A program made the position numbers and the translations under genes. This document shows positions 25,346 to 34,893 of a stretch of DNA of 64,000 bases, in pieces. Positions within the stretch are counted from its first letter, which is position 1, and each line of letters starts with the position of its first letter. The notes below the pieces were generated by a model, which was not told the DNA's origin, ran no database searches, and was given only the letters and a program-made list of their open reading frames with translations. Source of the stretch: Pseudomonas sp. MWU16-30317 (GTDB lineage Bacteria > Pseudomonadota > Gammaproteobacteria > Pseudomonadales > Pseudomonadaceae); contig NZ_JAIWJA010000005.1 of NCBI RefSeq assembly GCF_020515695.1, positions 1 through 64,000 on the forward strand. The letters are read 5' to 3'.

Positions 25346-26145
25346 ATGAGGGTTCCTCGAATCGGTTGCAGACTGCCCAGCAGCGCGGCGGGCAGGGTCT
25401 CATCGGCAGTGCGATTGGCACGCCGATCGGCGTTCAGGGGCAGGTCGTAGGTGATGCGTGCGCCATAGGCCATGGGCGCGTGCGGGTCGACGCGGACCTT
25501 GTCGAACACCATCAGGCGGGTGCCGAGGCTGAACCCTTCGCTGAGGTCGTGGGTGACCATGAACACAGTGAGTCGGGTTTCGCGCCACAGCTCCAGCAGC
25601 AGGGCGTGCATGTCCTTGCGGATGCCGGGGTCAAGGGCGCCGAACGGCTCGTCGAGCAGCAGCACGCGTGGTTTCATGATCAGCGCCTGGGCAATGGCCA
25701 AGCGTTGCTGCATGCCGCCGGACAACTGCGCCGGGTACTTGCCCAAGGCGTGGCCAAGGCCGACCTTGATCAGCAGCGCCTCGGCCTGCTCGCGCGCCAA
25801 GCGTTTGCGGTGGCCGAACAAGCGCCCTGACAACGGCGCGAGGGGCAGTTCCAGGCCGAGGACGACGTTGTCCAGCACCGTCAAATGCGGGAACACCGAG
25901 TAGCGCTGGAACACCACGCCGCGGCTGGCATCCGGTTCGCCGGCCAGGGGCTGGCCATCGAGCAGAATCTCGCCGCGGCTGACCCGTTCCTGGCCCAGCA
26001 GCAAGCGCAGGAAGGTGGATTTGCCACAGCCGGATGTGCCCACCAAGGTGCAGAACTCGCCTTCGGCGATGCTCAGGTTCAAGCCTTCGAGCACCACGTG
26101 GTCGCCGTACTGTTGCCACACGTTGCGTACCTGGATGATGCTCAT
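25342..26145 (-). CDS. ABC transporter ATPase of the guanidine operon
   Basis: The protein has 267 residues. Walker A is GTSGCGKST, the signature is LSGGMQQRLAIAQAL, and Walker B is VLLLDEPFGALD, followed by the switch His in MVTHDLSEG. It belongs to the nitrate/taurine/sulfonate type (NrtD/SsuB-like). It overlaps both neighbours by four bases. With the permease and binding protein it should power import of guanidine or a related nitrogen compound; the substrate is inferred from the operon. Confidence 0.85.
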   Translation of the reverse strand: MSIIQVRNVWQQYGDHVVLEGLNLSIAEGEFCTLVGTSGCGKSTFLRLLLGQERVSRGEILLDGQPLAGEPDASRGVVFQRYSVFPHLTVLDNVVLGLELPLAPLSGRLFGHRKRLAREQAEALLIKVGLGHALGKYPAQLSGGMQQRLAIAQALIMKPRVLLLDEPFGALDPGIRKDMHALLLELWRETRLTVFMVTHDLSEGFSLGTRLMVFDKVRVDPHAPMAYGARITYDLPLNADRRANRTADETLPAALLGSLQPIRGTLI

Positions 26146-26957
26146 GCGCGCGCTCCTTCATACCAGGGGAAGGCTCGGCGGGTGAGGTGCTTGAGGCCCA
26201 GGTCCATCAGCCATGCCAGCAAGGTGATCCACACCACGTAGGGCAAAATCACGTCCATGGCCAGGTAGCGGCGTACCAGAAAGATGCGATAGCCCAGGCC
26301 GTCTTCGGAGGCGATGGCTTCGGCGGCGATCAGGAACAACCACGCCGAACCCAGCACCAGCCGCAGCGAGATCAACAAGCGCGGCAGCAGTTGCGGCAGC
26401 ACCACGCGCAGGATGAGCGTCCAGGTCGAAGCGCCCAGGGTCTGCGCCTTGATCAACAGCTCGACAGGGATTTCCCGCGCGCGCTGTTCTAGATCACGGG
26501 CGAGGATGGGGGTGATGCCGATGACGATCAGCATCACCTTGGACAACTCGCCCAGGCCGAAGACGATGAACAGAATCGGCAGGATCGCCAGCGGCGGCAC
26601 CATCGACAGCACTACTAGCAAGGGTGACAACGGCGCACCGAACAGCGGCAAGGTGCCCGCAGCGATGCCCAGGCACAGGCCCACCACGGCGCTGACGCCC
26701 AGGCCGATGGCCAGGCGCTGCAGGCTCGAGGCGGTGTCCTGCCAGAGCAGGTAGCCGCCGCTGCGTTTGTCCTCGGTAAAGGCCATGCGTTTCACCGCAT
26801 CGCTCATCTGCACGGCGCTGGGCAGCAGTTTGTCGTTGGGGTTTTCCGTCAGCCGTTGCGCCGAGCCGAAAAAATACGCGCACAGCAGCAGGGCGAACGG
26901 CAGTATCACCAGCAACAGCCGACTGGGGCGATCGGGATGACGATTGATCAGGCGCAT
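26142..26957 (-). CDS. ABC transporter permease of the guanidine operon
   Basis: The protein has 271 residues with a membrane segment at the N-terminus (LLLVILPFALLLCAYFF) and about five more, as in SsuC/TauC-type permeases. The coupling-loop motif appears as IPVELLIKAQTLGASTWTLI, matching the EAA-G pattern. It lies between the binding protein and ATPase genes on the same strand and overlaps the ATPase start by four bases. Confidence 0.85.
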   Translation of the reverse strand: MRLINRHPDRPSRLLLVILPFALLLCAYFFGSAQRLTENPNDKLLPSAVQMSDAVKRMAFTEDKRSGGYLLWQDTASSLQRLAIGLGVSAVVGLCLGIAAGTLPLFGAPLSPLLVVLSMVPPLAILPILFIVFGLGELSKVMLIVIGITPILARDLEQRAREIPVELLIKAQTLGASTWTLILRVVLPQLLPRLLISLRLVLGSAWLFLIAAEAIASEDGLGYRIFLVRRYLAMDVILPYVVWITLLAWLMDLGLKHLTRRAFPWYEGARA

Positions 26958-26973
26958 GGCGCGTCCTCCAGGG

Positions 26974-28047
26974 TTACAGCTTGCCGTCGGCGGCCATTTG
27001 CACGTAGGTCGGGTCGAAGTGCAGCTTGAGGTTGGCCTTGTCGCCGCGGGTTACGCCATGGGCGAAGCTCATGCCTACCGCGCTGCTGTCCTTGGCGCCT
27101 TCACCGAGCAGGCCGTGATCGAATGAGAAACCGGCAACCTTGTCCATGGTCTTCGGCAGCTCGGCACTGTTGGCAAAGTCCAGCGTCTGCTGTGGGGTGT
27201 AGAACAGTGCGGTGGTGGCCAACTGCGCCTTGAAGCCCGCCAGGTCGGTACCTGAGGCTTTGGCCATGTGTTCCAGGGCGGCTTCACCGGCAGCGGATTT
27301 GCTGTTCATCAACGCCATGACCTCGAACCAGGCGCCGGTCAGTGCCTTGCCCAGGGCGGGGTTGTCCTTGAGGGTCTGGGTGTTGACCACCATCATGTCC
27401 ATGATTTCGCCGGGGATCTTGCTCGAGTCGAACACTTCGGTCACGCCCGGCTTGGCCTTGATGTCGGCGAGCATCGGGTTCCAGGTGGTGACGGCCTGGA
27501 CCTGATCGGTGTTGAAGGCGGCGCTGATGTCAGCGTCGGAGGTGTTCACCACTTTGAGGTCTTTTTCACGCAGGCTAACGCTGTCCAGCGCTCGGGCCAG
27601 CAGGTAGTGGGACACGGAGAGCTCCACCAGGTTGACGTTCATGCCCTTGAGGTCTTTGACGGTCTTGCCGGTGCCCTTGATGACGATGCCGTCGTTGCCG
27701 TTGGAGAAGTCGCTGACCACCAGCGCGGTGCTGTCGACGCCACCGGCGGCGGGGATGGTCAGGGCGTCCATGTTGGTCATGGTGCAGCCATCGAACTGGC
27801 CGGCGGTGTACTGGTTGATTGATTCGACATAGTCGTTGAGCTGAGTGACCTTGATGTCGATGCCGTATTTTTTCGCCCACTTGTCGACGATGCCTTGGGT
27901 GCCTGCATATTCCCAAGGCATCCAGCCGGCGTAGATGGTCCAGCACACGTTGAAGTGGTCTTTGCTGGCGGCTTGGGAAGAGAAGCTGAGCACGGCGCTG
28001 AGGCCAGCGGCGAGAAACGCCATCAAGCGAGGTCTTGAGGTTTGCAT
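26974..28047 (-). CDS. Periplasmic binding protein of the guanidine operon
   Basis: The protein has 357 residues from ATG 28047, with GGAG eight bases upstream. Residues 1-27 are a signal peptide (MQTSRPRLMAFLAAGLSAVL, cleavage likely after SQA-A). The mature part is of the NrtA/SsuA/TauA type (FNVCWTIYAGWMPWEYAGTQ; YTAGQFDGCTMTNMDAL). It should deliver the substrate, probably guanidine, to the permease. It is the first gene of the operon. Its ribosome binding site can pair with part of the riboswitch upstream. An in-frame extension to 28173 runs through the riboswitch and is not real. Confidence 0.85.
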   Translation of the reverse strand: MQTSRPRLMAFLAAGLSAVLSFSSQAASKDHFNVCWTIYAGWMPWEYAGTQGIVDKWAKKYGIDIKVTQLNDYVESINQYTAGQFDGCTMTNMDALTIPAAGGVDSTALVVSDFSNGNDGIVIKGTGKTVKDLKGMNVNLVELSVSHYLLARALDSVSLREKDLKVVNTSDADISAAFNTDQVQAVTTWNPMLADIKAKPGVTEVFDSSKIPGEIMDMMVVNTQTLKDNPALGKALTGAWFEVMALMNSKSAAGEAALEHMAKASGTDLAGFKAQLATTALFYTPQQTLDFANSAELPKTMDKVAGFSFDHGLLGEGAKDSSAVGMSFAHGVTRGDKANLKLHFDPTYVQMAADGKL

Positions 28048-28108
28048 AGTGAATCTCCAGTTGATCGTGGGTGCACAGGAGGCCTCGCGACACCGATGAA
28101 GGTGTGCT

Positions 28109-28203
28109 GTCTCCCGGGCTTTTATCCCGCCGTGTAACCTCAACTGGAGGTCGCCGACTCTCGGACCAGTCACTCGCGTTCAGCGAGCCGGAACCCTAGT
28201 CAG
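28109..28203 (-). promoter_or_regulatory. Guanidine-I (ykkC) riboswitch
   Basis: The minus strand carries the conserved blocks of the ykkC class in order: CTAGGGTTCCG (28199-28189), ACTGGTCCGAGAG (about 28170-28158), then ACACGGCGGGATAAAAGCCC and GGGAGA down to 28109. It precedes an operon for guanidine uptake and breakdown, which fits its ligand. No U-rich terminator follows it, but the 10 nt CTCCAGTTGA in an aptamer hairpin (28149-28140) are complementary to TCAACTGGAG, which holds the Shine-Dalgarno sequence (28064-28055). Control of translation start is therefore likely. Confidence 0.92.
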
Positions 28204-28375
28204 CCATTGCAAATTGTAGTGCCGCGAACCTGTGATGACTCCTGCACGCCAAGCTATAAGCGAGAGTTGTGCCAACTGGCTGGAGGCCGCGGTTTTGTTG
28301 AGTAGAGCGAAATCGGATCATGATATTTACGCCCCGAAACAGTGCGTCTGCACCCTGTGGGAGCAGAAGTGTCTA

Positions 28376-28996
28376 TCAAGCCGCGATGCGCAGGTTTTCC
28401 AGAACCACCGGGCGGGCCCAGCGCTGATCGAAGTCCAGCTCACTTTGCTGTTTGGCCAGCGTGGTCGCGTCGAATGGTGCTGGCGCGGCGGGCAGCAGAT
28501 CGGTTTCGAATTCGGCGATCGGCAGGAATAATGGCCGTGGCGCAGGGGCTGGGCCGGGCTCTGGCAGGGGTTGGCCGTGGCTCATCACTACCGGGCGGCG
28601 CCAGCTGATATCGGTATCCAGGTGAGCTTGCTGAGCGACGATCTCGTCGGCGCTGAACGGCTTGGCGACTGCGGGCAGGAGGTCCAGATCGAACTCGGCG
28701 ATCGGCAGGAACAGTGGCTCGGGTGGGCGTACTTCGGTGTCCTGGACGCTGCACTGGCGCTGGCTGACGATCTGCTCGAGGATCTGACTGCCAGTGATCG
28801 GTTCGCCTTCGCTGCTCAACGCCGGTTCTGCGCTGTAGGCCGCGAGTGCGGTATCCTCGCCGCCCTGATCCGCCATTGCCCGGGCAAAGAAGTCTTGCCA
28901 CAGATGGCTTACGCCGCCCAGTGCCTGGGTGTTGTGCAGGTTAAAGTCGCTAATGGGCGACAGATAACCAATGGCGTTGGATTGGAGTTGGGTCAT
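28376..28996 (-). CDS. Conserved hypothetical protein with two internal repeats
   Basis: The protein has 206 residues from ATG 28996 (MTQLQSNAIGYLSPISDFNL). The second half is a tandem duplication of about 45 residues. PLFLPIAEFDLDLLPAV with DISWRRPVV is followed by PLFLPIAEFETDLLPAA with DQRWARPVV. There is no signal peptide or membrane segment. It is divergent from rsmJ, with about 130 bp between them. I do not know its function; LPIAEFD repeats of this kind might be peptide-binding or scaffold segments, which is speculation. Confidence 0.7.
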   Translation of the reverse strand: MTQLQSNAIGYLSPISDFNLHNTQALGGVSHLWQDFFARAMADQGGEDTALAAYSAEPALSSEGEPITGSQILEQIVSQRQCSVQDTEVRPPEPLFLPIAEFDLDLLPAVAKPFSADEIVAQQAHLDTDISWRRPVVMSHGQPLPEPGPAPAPRPLFLPIAEFETDLLPAAPAPFDATTLAKQQSELDFDQRWARPVVLENLRIAA

Positions 28997-29127
28997 GGCA
29001 GTCGGGACCGCGAGGCTTGGGTTTTTGAGGTCGGGTTTCTGGGCCTGTTTCTGGGCCGAGATACCTGGACACAATACTTATCGGCGGCTGTGGCCGATCT
29101 TTTAATTTTTTTTCGAGTAAGCGATTC

Positions 29128-29910
29128 ATGTCAGAACCCCAGGCCCCGAGCCGAATCCAGGTGCAGGCGCTGAGTGCCGTCTGTCAGCTACAGGCCGAGC
29201 AATGGGCACAACGCCTGGGCTTGCCCTTGCAACTGGATGACCCGGAATTTGCCCTGCAGGCTACCGAGCAAGGCTTGCAGCTGCAGCAACTCGGCCCCCA
29301 GGCGCCGGGTGCGGTACGGGTGGATTTCGTCGAGGGCGCAGTCGCCCATCGGCGGTTGTTCGGCGGCGGCAGCGGGCAGATGATCGCCAAGGCGGTGGGC
29401 ATTCAACCGGGCGTGCGCCCGCTGGTGCTGGATGCGACGGCGGGGCTGGGCAAGGACGCGTTCGTGCTGGCCAGCCTGGGCTGCACCATGAGTTTGATCG
29501 AGCGCCAGCCGATCATCGCGGCTCTGCTCGAAGACGGTCTGCGCCGGGCAATCGGCGATGAAGAGGTAGGGGCCATCGTGGCGCGCATGCGCTTGCTGAC
29601 AGGTAACGCCATCGAATTGATGCGCGGCTGGCAAGAGCAAGCGCCGCAGGTGATCTACCTCGACCCGATGTTTCCCCACCGCGACAAGAGCGCCTTGGTG
29701 AAAAAGGAGATGCGCCTGTTCAGGCCGTTGGTAGGCGATGATATGGACGCCCCGGCCTTGCTCGAAGCGGCCCTGGCGCTGGCCAGCCACCGGGTAGTGG
29801 TCAAGCGGCCACGCAAGGCGCCGTGCATCGAGGGGCCCAAGCCGAGCCATGCGCTGGAAGGGAAATCCAGTCGATACGATATTTATCCGAAGAAGGCGCT
29901 CAAGCCCTGA
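29128..29910 (+). CDS. rsmJ: 16S rRNA (guanine-1516-N2) methyltransferase RsmJ
   Basis: The protein has 260 residues. The SAM-binding motif is [18 protein letters not shown], and the catalytic DPPY-type motif appears as [20 protein letters not shown]. The C-terminus [20 protein letters not shown] is characteristic of RsmJ (YhiQ). It methylates G1516 of 16S rRNA. It is a single gene convergent with the DUF4197 gene. Confidence 0.92.
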   Translation: MSEPQAPSRIQVQALSAVCQLQAEQWAQRLGLPLQLDDPEFALQATEQGLQLQQLGPQAPGAVRVDFVEGAVAHRRLFGGGSGQMIAKAVGIQPGVRPLVLDATAGLGKDAFVLASLGCTMSLIERQPIIAALLEDGLRRAIGDEEVGAIVARMRLLTGNAIELMRGWQEQAPQVIYLDPMFPHRDKSALVKKEMRLFRPLVGDDMDAPALLEAALALASHRVVVKRPRKAPCIEGPKPSHALEGKSSRYDIYPKKALKP

Positions 29911-29952
29911 GTGTTGCGTTGCCTGATCGGGCTTCTGCTCGGCCGTGCCTGC

Positions 29953-30642
29953 TTACAAGGCGCTAAAGACTTTCTTGGCCAAGCTCGTAGCCGCGGCTGC
30001 TGGATTCTGACGAATCGTCTCTTCCTGCTGGGCAATCATTTTGAACAGCCCATCCAGCGCCTTTTCAGTTACATAGCCTTCGACATTGGCATCCTTGGAG
30101 TCGACCACGCCCAACGCGGCCGCCTTGCCGGCGAAGCTGTTGTATTGCTGCGCCAGGCCGACTTTGTCAGTGGCCTGCTTGACGATGGGCAGGAACTTGG
30201 CGCGGATCTTGTCGCGGCTGCTGGTGTTGAGGTACTGCGTGGCCGAGTCCTTGCCGCCGGTGAGGATGCCCTTGGCATCGGTCACGCTCATGTTCTTGAC
30301 CGCATCCACCAGGATCGCCTGGGCCTGAGGCACTGCGGCTTCCGCGGCCTTGTTCATGCTCGCCTCGAGCGAATCGACCTGACTGCCCATGCCGAGCATT
30401 TTCATCTTGTCGGCGACCTTGCCCAGCTTGCCGGGCAGGCCGATGCGCACGTCCTTGTTGTTGCTGAAACCACCGGGCACACCGAGCTCCTTGACCGCGA
30501 CCTGGGCGCCCTGAGTGAGGGCATCCTTGAGGCCGCCGTTGGCATCGCCCTGGGACAGGCTGGACAGCGAAAGTGCAAAGGCATTGGCGCAAATGAGCAA
30601 GCCAGCGCAGAGGCCGGCAAAGGTGGCGGTGCGACGAATCAT
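29953..30642 (-). CDS. DUF4197 family secreted protein
   Basis: The protein has 229 residues from ATG 30642. AAGGA lies eight bases upstream, whereas the nearby ATG at 30651 touches the ribosome binding site. A signal peptide covers about residues 1-23 (FAGLCAGLLICANAFA). The mature protein (LSQGDANGGLKDALTQGAQV, and FLPIVKQATDKVGLAQQYN) is the DUF4197 domain, of unknown function and probably periplasmic. Full length. Confidence 0.85.
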   Translation of the reverse strand: MIRRTATFAGLCAGLLICANAFALSLSSLSQGDANGGLKDALTQGAQVAVKELGVPGGFSNNKDVRIGLPGKLGKVADKMKMLGMGSQVDSLEASMNKAAEAAVPQAQAILVDAVKNMSVTDAKGILTGGKDSATQYLNTSSRDKIRAKFLPIVKQATDKVGLAQQYNSFAGKAAALGVVDSKDANVEGYVTEKALDGLFKMIAQQEETIRQNPAAAATSLAKKVFSAL

Positions 30643-30712
30643 GGGCAACATCCTTCCAGAGTGACGGAATCGCAGGCGCCCTGCGAGCCGTGTTGTAAAT
30701 GGCCGATCAGGG

Positions 30713-31111
30713 TCAGCGTAATGCGTCGACACGAATCCGCAGCGGCACGGGATCGCTGCCATCGAGCTTGACCCCATTGTGCTCGGTACTGATGAACAGC
30801 AATTTGCCGTCCACTTCGATGCGTGCGCTCACCGCAAAGCGATGGCCAGACTGCACCTTGGCCGGATCGTATGGCAAGTGAAACGCCAGCGGCACCTGGC
30901 CATTGACCGGTCCGCTCTGGCGCGCCAGCACCACGGCCGGGGCATCGGCCAGCGATACGTCCTGCAGCGTGACGCTCAGGATAGCGGTCGGTGGCAGTGC
31001 CGAACGCTGCAGGTAGAACACTTCGCCGTCGAGGCTGTGTGACGGCGCCGCATCCATGCTGCTGCAGGCGCTGAGCAAGGTGCCCAAGAAGGCAATGGTG
31101 AGTCGTTTCAA
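30713..31111 (-). CDS. YbaY-family lipoprotein with a TTG start
   Basis: From TTG 31111 the protein has 132 residues. AAGGA lies seven bases before the TTG, and the resulting N-terminus LKRLTIAFLGTLLSACSS is a lipoprotein signal with lipobox LLSAC. Starting at ATG 31156 would put 15 unlikely residues in front. The mature domain (GEVFYLQRSALPPTAILSVT) is the type III secretion-like YbaY/YscW fold, found in envelope lipoproteins that ease polysaccharide or protein assembly; the function here is unknown. Confidence 0.75.
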   Translation of the reverse strand: MKRLTIAFLGTLLSACSSMDAAPSHSLDGEVFYLQRSALPPTAILSVTLQDVSLADAPAVVLARQSGPVNGQVPLAFHLPYDPAKVQSGHRFAVSARIEVDGKLLFISTEHNGVKLDGSDPVPLRIRVDALR

Positions 31112-31152
31112 AGCGTCATCCTTATACGGGTGAAAGCCACTCGCCTTGGGCT

Positions 31153-33651
31153 TCAAGGCGAGTCGATGATGGCCAGGTCGGCTGCGTCCTCGTTGCGGTG
31201 CAAGGCGACCTGGCGGATAGAGAGGCGAATGTCCGGCGGCAACACGCGTTTGGCCGCGCCTTCGGCCAGTTCGCCGAGCATTTCATGGTAGCCGAGCTTG
31301 CCGTCCTCGCCGCGGCGCACCACGCCGACGTCCAGCAGGCTCTGGATAAAGTGGCGGAACAAGCTTTTGTCGAAAAACTCCGGCGCGTTGAGGCCATGCA
31401 GAATCGACAGGCGCTGAGCCATGACCGTGCACAGTTCTTCCAGCTCCTCGCTGGTCAGGTTGCTCTGACCGGCGTTGAGCAGCAAGGCGATGGCCATGTA
31501 GAAGCGTTGCAGGGTCTGGGCGATGGTGCGCGACAGCAGCGTCAGCAGCACGAAATGCCGCGAGCTTGGTGCTGGGCGCAGGTACAGGTCGTTCTCCAGG
31601 CGCAACAGGCCGTGCTCGACGAATGCCACCAGCCACTGATCCACCACCGCGTCCAGCTCCGCGATGTCCCAGCGAATGAACAGCTCCTTTTGCAGGAACG
31701 GGTACAGCGCTTTGGTGTAGCGCAGGATCTGCTCGCGGTTCATGCGCGAAGAGCTCTGGAAGAAGCTCGCCAGCAGCGCCGGCAGGGCGAAGATGTGCAA
31801 TACGTTGTTGCGGTAATAGGTCATCAGGACGGCGTTCTGTTCGTCCAGATAGTAGATCTTGCCCAGCGCATCGGCCTGTTCGGCCAGTAGATCCATGCTT
31901 TTGACGTGATCGATCAGGCTGCGGGCATCGCCCTCGGGCACCGTGGTGTGCGGCGAGTAGGGCACCTGGCGCAACAAGGCCAGGTACAGGTCGAGCACCC
32001 GCGCCAGCGCCCGCTCGTCCAGCGCCAGGCGCGAGGTGGACAACAGCGCCAGGGCCACCAGGTTGACGGGGTTCACCGCCGCGGCTTCGTTGAGATGCCG
32101 CGCCACGGTTTCGCCCAGGCGGTGGGTGGTTGCGTTCAGCCACTCCGGCTTGTACTGCGGCCCTAGGTCCTGCTCGCGCCAGCCAGGTTGCTCGCGTTCG
32201 AGAAACTCGGCCAGCTTGATCGGTTCGCCGAAGTTGACCGCCACTTGGCCGAACTTCTGCTTGAGTGCGCCGATGACCTTGAAGATATCGAAGATCGATT
32301 CTTTCTTCTTGGTGGCTCCGCGCAATTCGCCCAGGTAGGTACGGCCTTCAAGCACTCGCTCGTAGCCGATATACACCGGCACGAAGACGATAGGCGTGCG
32401 TGAAGAACGCAGGAAACTGCGCATCGTGATCGCCAGCATGCCGGTTTTTGGCTGCAGCATGCGCCCGGTGCGCGAGCGTCCGCCTTCGACGAAGTACTCC
32501 ACCGGGAAGCCCTTGGTGAAGAGGGTGTGCAGATACTCGTTGAACACCGCGGTGTAGAGCGGATTGCCCTTGAAGGTGCGGCGCATGAAAAACGCCCCGC
32601 CGCGGCGCAGCAGCGCGCCGATCACCGGCATGTTGAGGTTGATGCCGGCAGCGATATGCGGCGTGGTCAGGCCGTTGCGAAACAGCAGGTAGGACAGCAG
32701 CAGGTAGTCGATATGGCTGCGGTGGCAGGGCACGTAGATGATCTCGTTGCCCTGGGCGATGTCCTGCACACCTTCGATATGGTTGACCTTGACGCCGTCG
32801 TAGATCTTGTTCCAGAACCAGCTCAGCACCACTTCGAGGAAGCGGATGGCGGTGTAGGTGTAGTCCGAGGCGATCTCGTTGCCATAACGCAGCGCCTGGG
32901 CTTCGGCTTTGGCCGGGGGAATGTGCTGGCGTTCGGCTTCTTCGCTGATGGCTTGGCGCACCAGTGGGTCGTGGATCAGGCCCTTGACCAGATTGCGCCG
33001 GTGCGAGATGTCGGGGCCGATGACGGCGGTCTTCTGGTTGCGAAAGTGCACACGCAGGGTGCGCTGGGCCAAGCGCACGGTACGCTCCTGGCCCTTGTTG
33101 TGACTGACTAGTTCGCGCAGCTGAATGGGCGCGGCGAATTGCACCCGAGTCTTGCGGCCGAGGATCAGAATGGTGACCAGCCGGCGCAGGCGCCCGGTGA
33201 CTGCCCAGCTGTCGGCGAACAGCAGCTTCCAGGGGCTCGACTCGCTGGCCGGCGACTGCCCCCAGAACACGCTGACCGGCACGATCTGCGCGTCCTGGCT
33301 GGTGTCTTCGATCAGCAACTTGACCAGCCGTTCGAGGGTCGGCGGTGCCCCGCGTTTATCCTGGCGGCCCAGCCAGTCGGGGGCCGGGGTCAGGTAAAAA
33401 TAGGCCATTGGTTCCATTTGCGAACCGATCGCCACGGGCAGCACCGGGCGCGGCAGATTGGCTTTGCTGCACTCGCGATCCACTACCGCCAGATCACTCA
33501 CCGACGGCGACTGCAGCACGTAGAACGTCGGCCGACTGCGGTCCAGGTTGAGATTGAACGAGGACTGGTTGATGGTCTCGGAACGCACCCACAGGTAGAG
33601 CAATCGGCGCAGGGTACCAAAGAAGAGACGGCGCAGCGGTGATCGGGTCAT
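31153..33651 (-). CDS. plsB: Glycerol-3-phosphate 1-O-acyltransferase PlsB
   Basis: The protein has 832 residues, the usual PlsB length. The acyltransferase boxes are [16 protein letters not shown] (HX4D) and [18 protein letters not shown], followed by [13 protein letters not shown]. It transfers acyl chains to position 1 of glycerol-3-phosphate at the inner membrane, the first step of phospholipid synthesis. It is followed on the same strand by the YbaY-type lipoprotein gene. Confidence 0.95.
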   Translation of the reverse strand: MTRSPLRRLFFGTLRRLLYLWVRSETINQSSFNLNLDRSRPTFYVLQSPSVSDLAVVDRECSKANLPRPVLPVAIGSQMEPMAYFYLTPAPDWLGRQDKRGAPPTLERLVKLLIEDTSQDAQIVPVSVFWGQSPASESSPWKLLFADSWAVTGRLRRLVTILILGRKTRVQFAAPIQLRELVSHNKGQERTVRLAQRTLRVHFRNQKTAVIGPDISHRRNLVKGLIHDPLVRQAISEEAERQHIPPAKAEAQALRYGNEIASDYTYTAIRFLEVVLSWFWNKIYDGVKVNHIEGVQDIAQGNEIIYVPCHRSHIDYLLLSYLLFRNGLTTPHIAAGINLNMPVIGALLRRGGAFFMRRTFKGNPLYTAVFNEYLHTLFTKGFPVEYFVEGGRSRTGRMLQPKTGMLAITMRSFLRSSRTPIVFVPVYIGYERVLEGRTYLGELRGATKKKESIFDIFKVIGALKQKFGQVAVNFGEPIKLAEFLEREQPGWREQDLGPQYKPEWLNATTHRLGETVARHLNEAAAVNPVNLVALALLSTSRLALDERALARVLDLYLALLRQVPYSPHTTVPEGDARSLIDHVKSMDLLAEQADALGKIYYLDEQNAVLMTYYRNNVLHIFALPALLASFFQSSSRMNREQILRYTKALYPFLQKELFIRWDIAELDAVVDQWLVAFVEHGLLRLENDLYLRPAPSSRHFVLLTLLSRTIAQTLQRFYMAIALLLNAGQSNLTSEELEELCTVMAQRLSILHGLNAPEFFDKSLFRHFIQSLLDVGVVRRGEDGKLGYHEMLGELAEGAAKRVLPPDIRLSIRQVALHRNEDAADLAIIDSP

Positions 33652-33682
33652 GAATTAGCCTTTTGCGGCGCGCTGAACGTGA

Positions 33683-34060
33683 TCAAGCAGTCCGCCAGGT
33701 AATCTCTTCTTCACCATCGACACTGATGCGAATCCAGCGATCAGCGTCTTCCTCGCCTTCTTCTTCTATCCAGGTGCCGGGGGCGCAGCGTACTTCGACT
33801 TGCAGGGCGGCAAAGGCGGCGCGGGCGCAGGCGACGTCGTCCTCCCAAGGGGTCTGGTCGCTGTCCAGAAACAGGCTGTTCCACTTGCCCACGGCCTTGG
33901 GCAGCCAGGTGACCGGCACGTCGCCCGCGCGGCATTTCCAGGTCTGGCCTTTTTGCACCCACTCGCTACAAGTACCCAGCGCGGCTTCGAGCCAGGCGGT
34001 GATGGCCTTGTGGTCGACGTCGGCGTCCTTGAGGTAAATCTCGATATCCGGTTGGCGCAT
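33683..34060 (-). CDS. Conserved hypothetical protein (PA3674-like)
   Basis: The protein has 125 residues, acidic and soluble, beginning MRQPDIEIYLKDADVDHKAI and ending GEEEITWRTA. TWLPKAVGKWNSLFLDSDQT in the middle is well conserved in Pseudomonas as far as I remember. It always sits by plsB and rlmA. No catalytic motif is visible and the function is unknown. Confidence 0.75.
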   Translation of the reverse strand: MRQPDIEIYLKDADVDHKAITAWLEAALGTCSEWVQKGQTWKCRAGDVPVTWLPKAVGKWNSLFLDSDQTPWEDDVACARAAFAALQVEVRCAPGTWIEEEGEEDADRWIRISVDGEEEITWRTA

Positions 34061-34083
34061 GGCAGGGCTCGCTGAAGCAGGAA

Positions 34084-34893
34084 TTAGTGTGCGACGAAAT
34101 AATCGTAACGCATGGAAACAGTGACCACGAACGGCTTGGCCTGTTCGATCACTGCGGCGCGACGTTCGGCACTGGCGCGCCAGCCGTGGGGCGTCATGGC
34201 CAGCAGATTGGCGCGTGAGGGCGCGTCGATCAGTTTGAGCTTGAAGGTCAGGGTTTCGCTGTGATCGAGTTGCAGGCCGTCCGGCACTTGGGCCAAGTGC
34301 TTGTCGTCGACGTATTCGCGCACTTCGTCGTATAGCGCCTCGCGCAGTTCCATCAGATGGCCGCTGGTCGGCCCCACACGCATCAGACCGCCGCCGGGGC
34401 TGAGCAGGCGCTTGGCCTCGTTCCAGTCCAGCGGGCTGAACACGCTGGTGAGGAACTGACAGCTGGCATCCGCCAACGGTACGCGGGCCATGCTCGCCAC
34501 CAGCCAGTTGACCCCAGGCGCACGTTTGCAGGCGCGCTTGACGGCCTCGCGGGAGATGTCCAAGGCGTAACCGTCGGAGCGTGGCAGGGCTTCGGCGATT
34601 TGCGCGGTGTAGTAACCCTCGCCACAGCCGATATCGAGCCAGCGCTGCGGCCAGTGTTTGGCGGCCAACTCGGCCAGGCGCGCCGCCACGGGGGCGTAAT
34701 GACCTTCGTTGAGGAAATCGCGGCGGGCTTCGACCATGGCCAGGTTGTCGCCCGGATCGCGGCTGTTCTTGTGCTGCACCGGCAACAGGTTCAGGTAGCC
34801 CTGGCGCGCGCGATCGAAACGATGGCCGCTGGGGCAGACCATGCCGTTTTCAGCCTTGGCGAGCATGGCTGTGCAGAGGGGGCAAGTGAGCAT
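34084..34893 (-). CDS. rlmA: 23S rRNA (guanine-745-N1) methyltransferase RlmA
   Basis: The protein has 269 residues. The N-terminal zinc site is CPLCTAMLAKAENGMVCPSG with GHRF. The methyltransferase core has WLDIGCGEGYYTAQIAEA (SAM loop), and VFSPLDWNEAKRLLSPGGG follows. It methylates G745 of 23S rRNA. The start overlaps the stop of dapE by one base. Confidence 0.92.
   Translation of the reverse strand: MLTCPLCTAMLAKAENGMVCPSGHRFDRARQGYLNLLPVQHKNSRDPGDNLAMVEARRDFLNEGHYAPVAARLAELAAKHWPQRWLDIGCGEGYYTAQIAEALPRSDGYALDISREAVKRACKRAPGVNWLVASMARVPLADASCQFLTSVFSPLDWNEAKRLLSPGGGLMRVGPTSGHLMELREALYDEVREYVDDKHLAQVPDGLQLDHSETLTFKLKLIDAPSRANLLAMTPHGWRASAERRAAVIEQAKPFVVTVSMRYDYFVAH

Noticed and set aside
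23447..25450. Plus-strand frame of 667 codons over the carboxylase start and deiminase genes
   Set aside because: It is opposite three well-supported genes, has no family features and shows shadow-type composition.
28205..28240. Sigma-54-like promoter before the guanidine operon (GGCAC...TTTGCA on the minus strand)
   Set aside because: The GG and GC elements are separated by 11 instead of the strict 10 bases, so a working sigma-54 site is unlikely.
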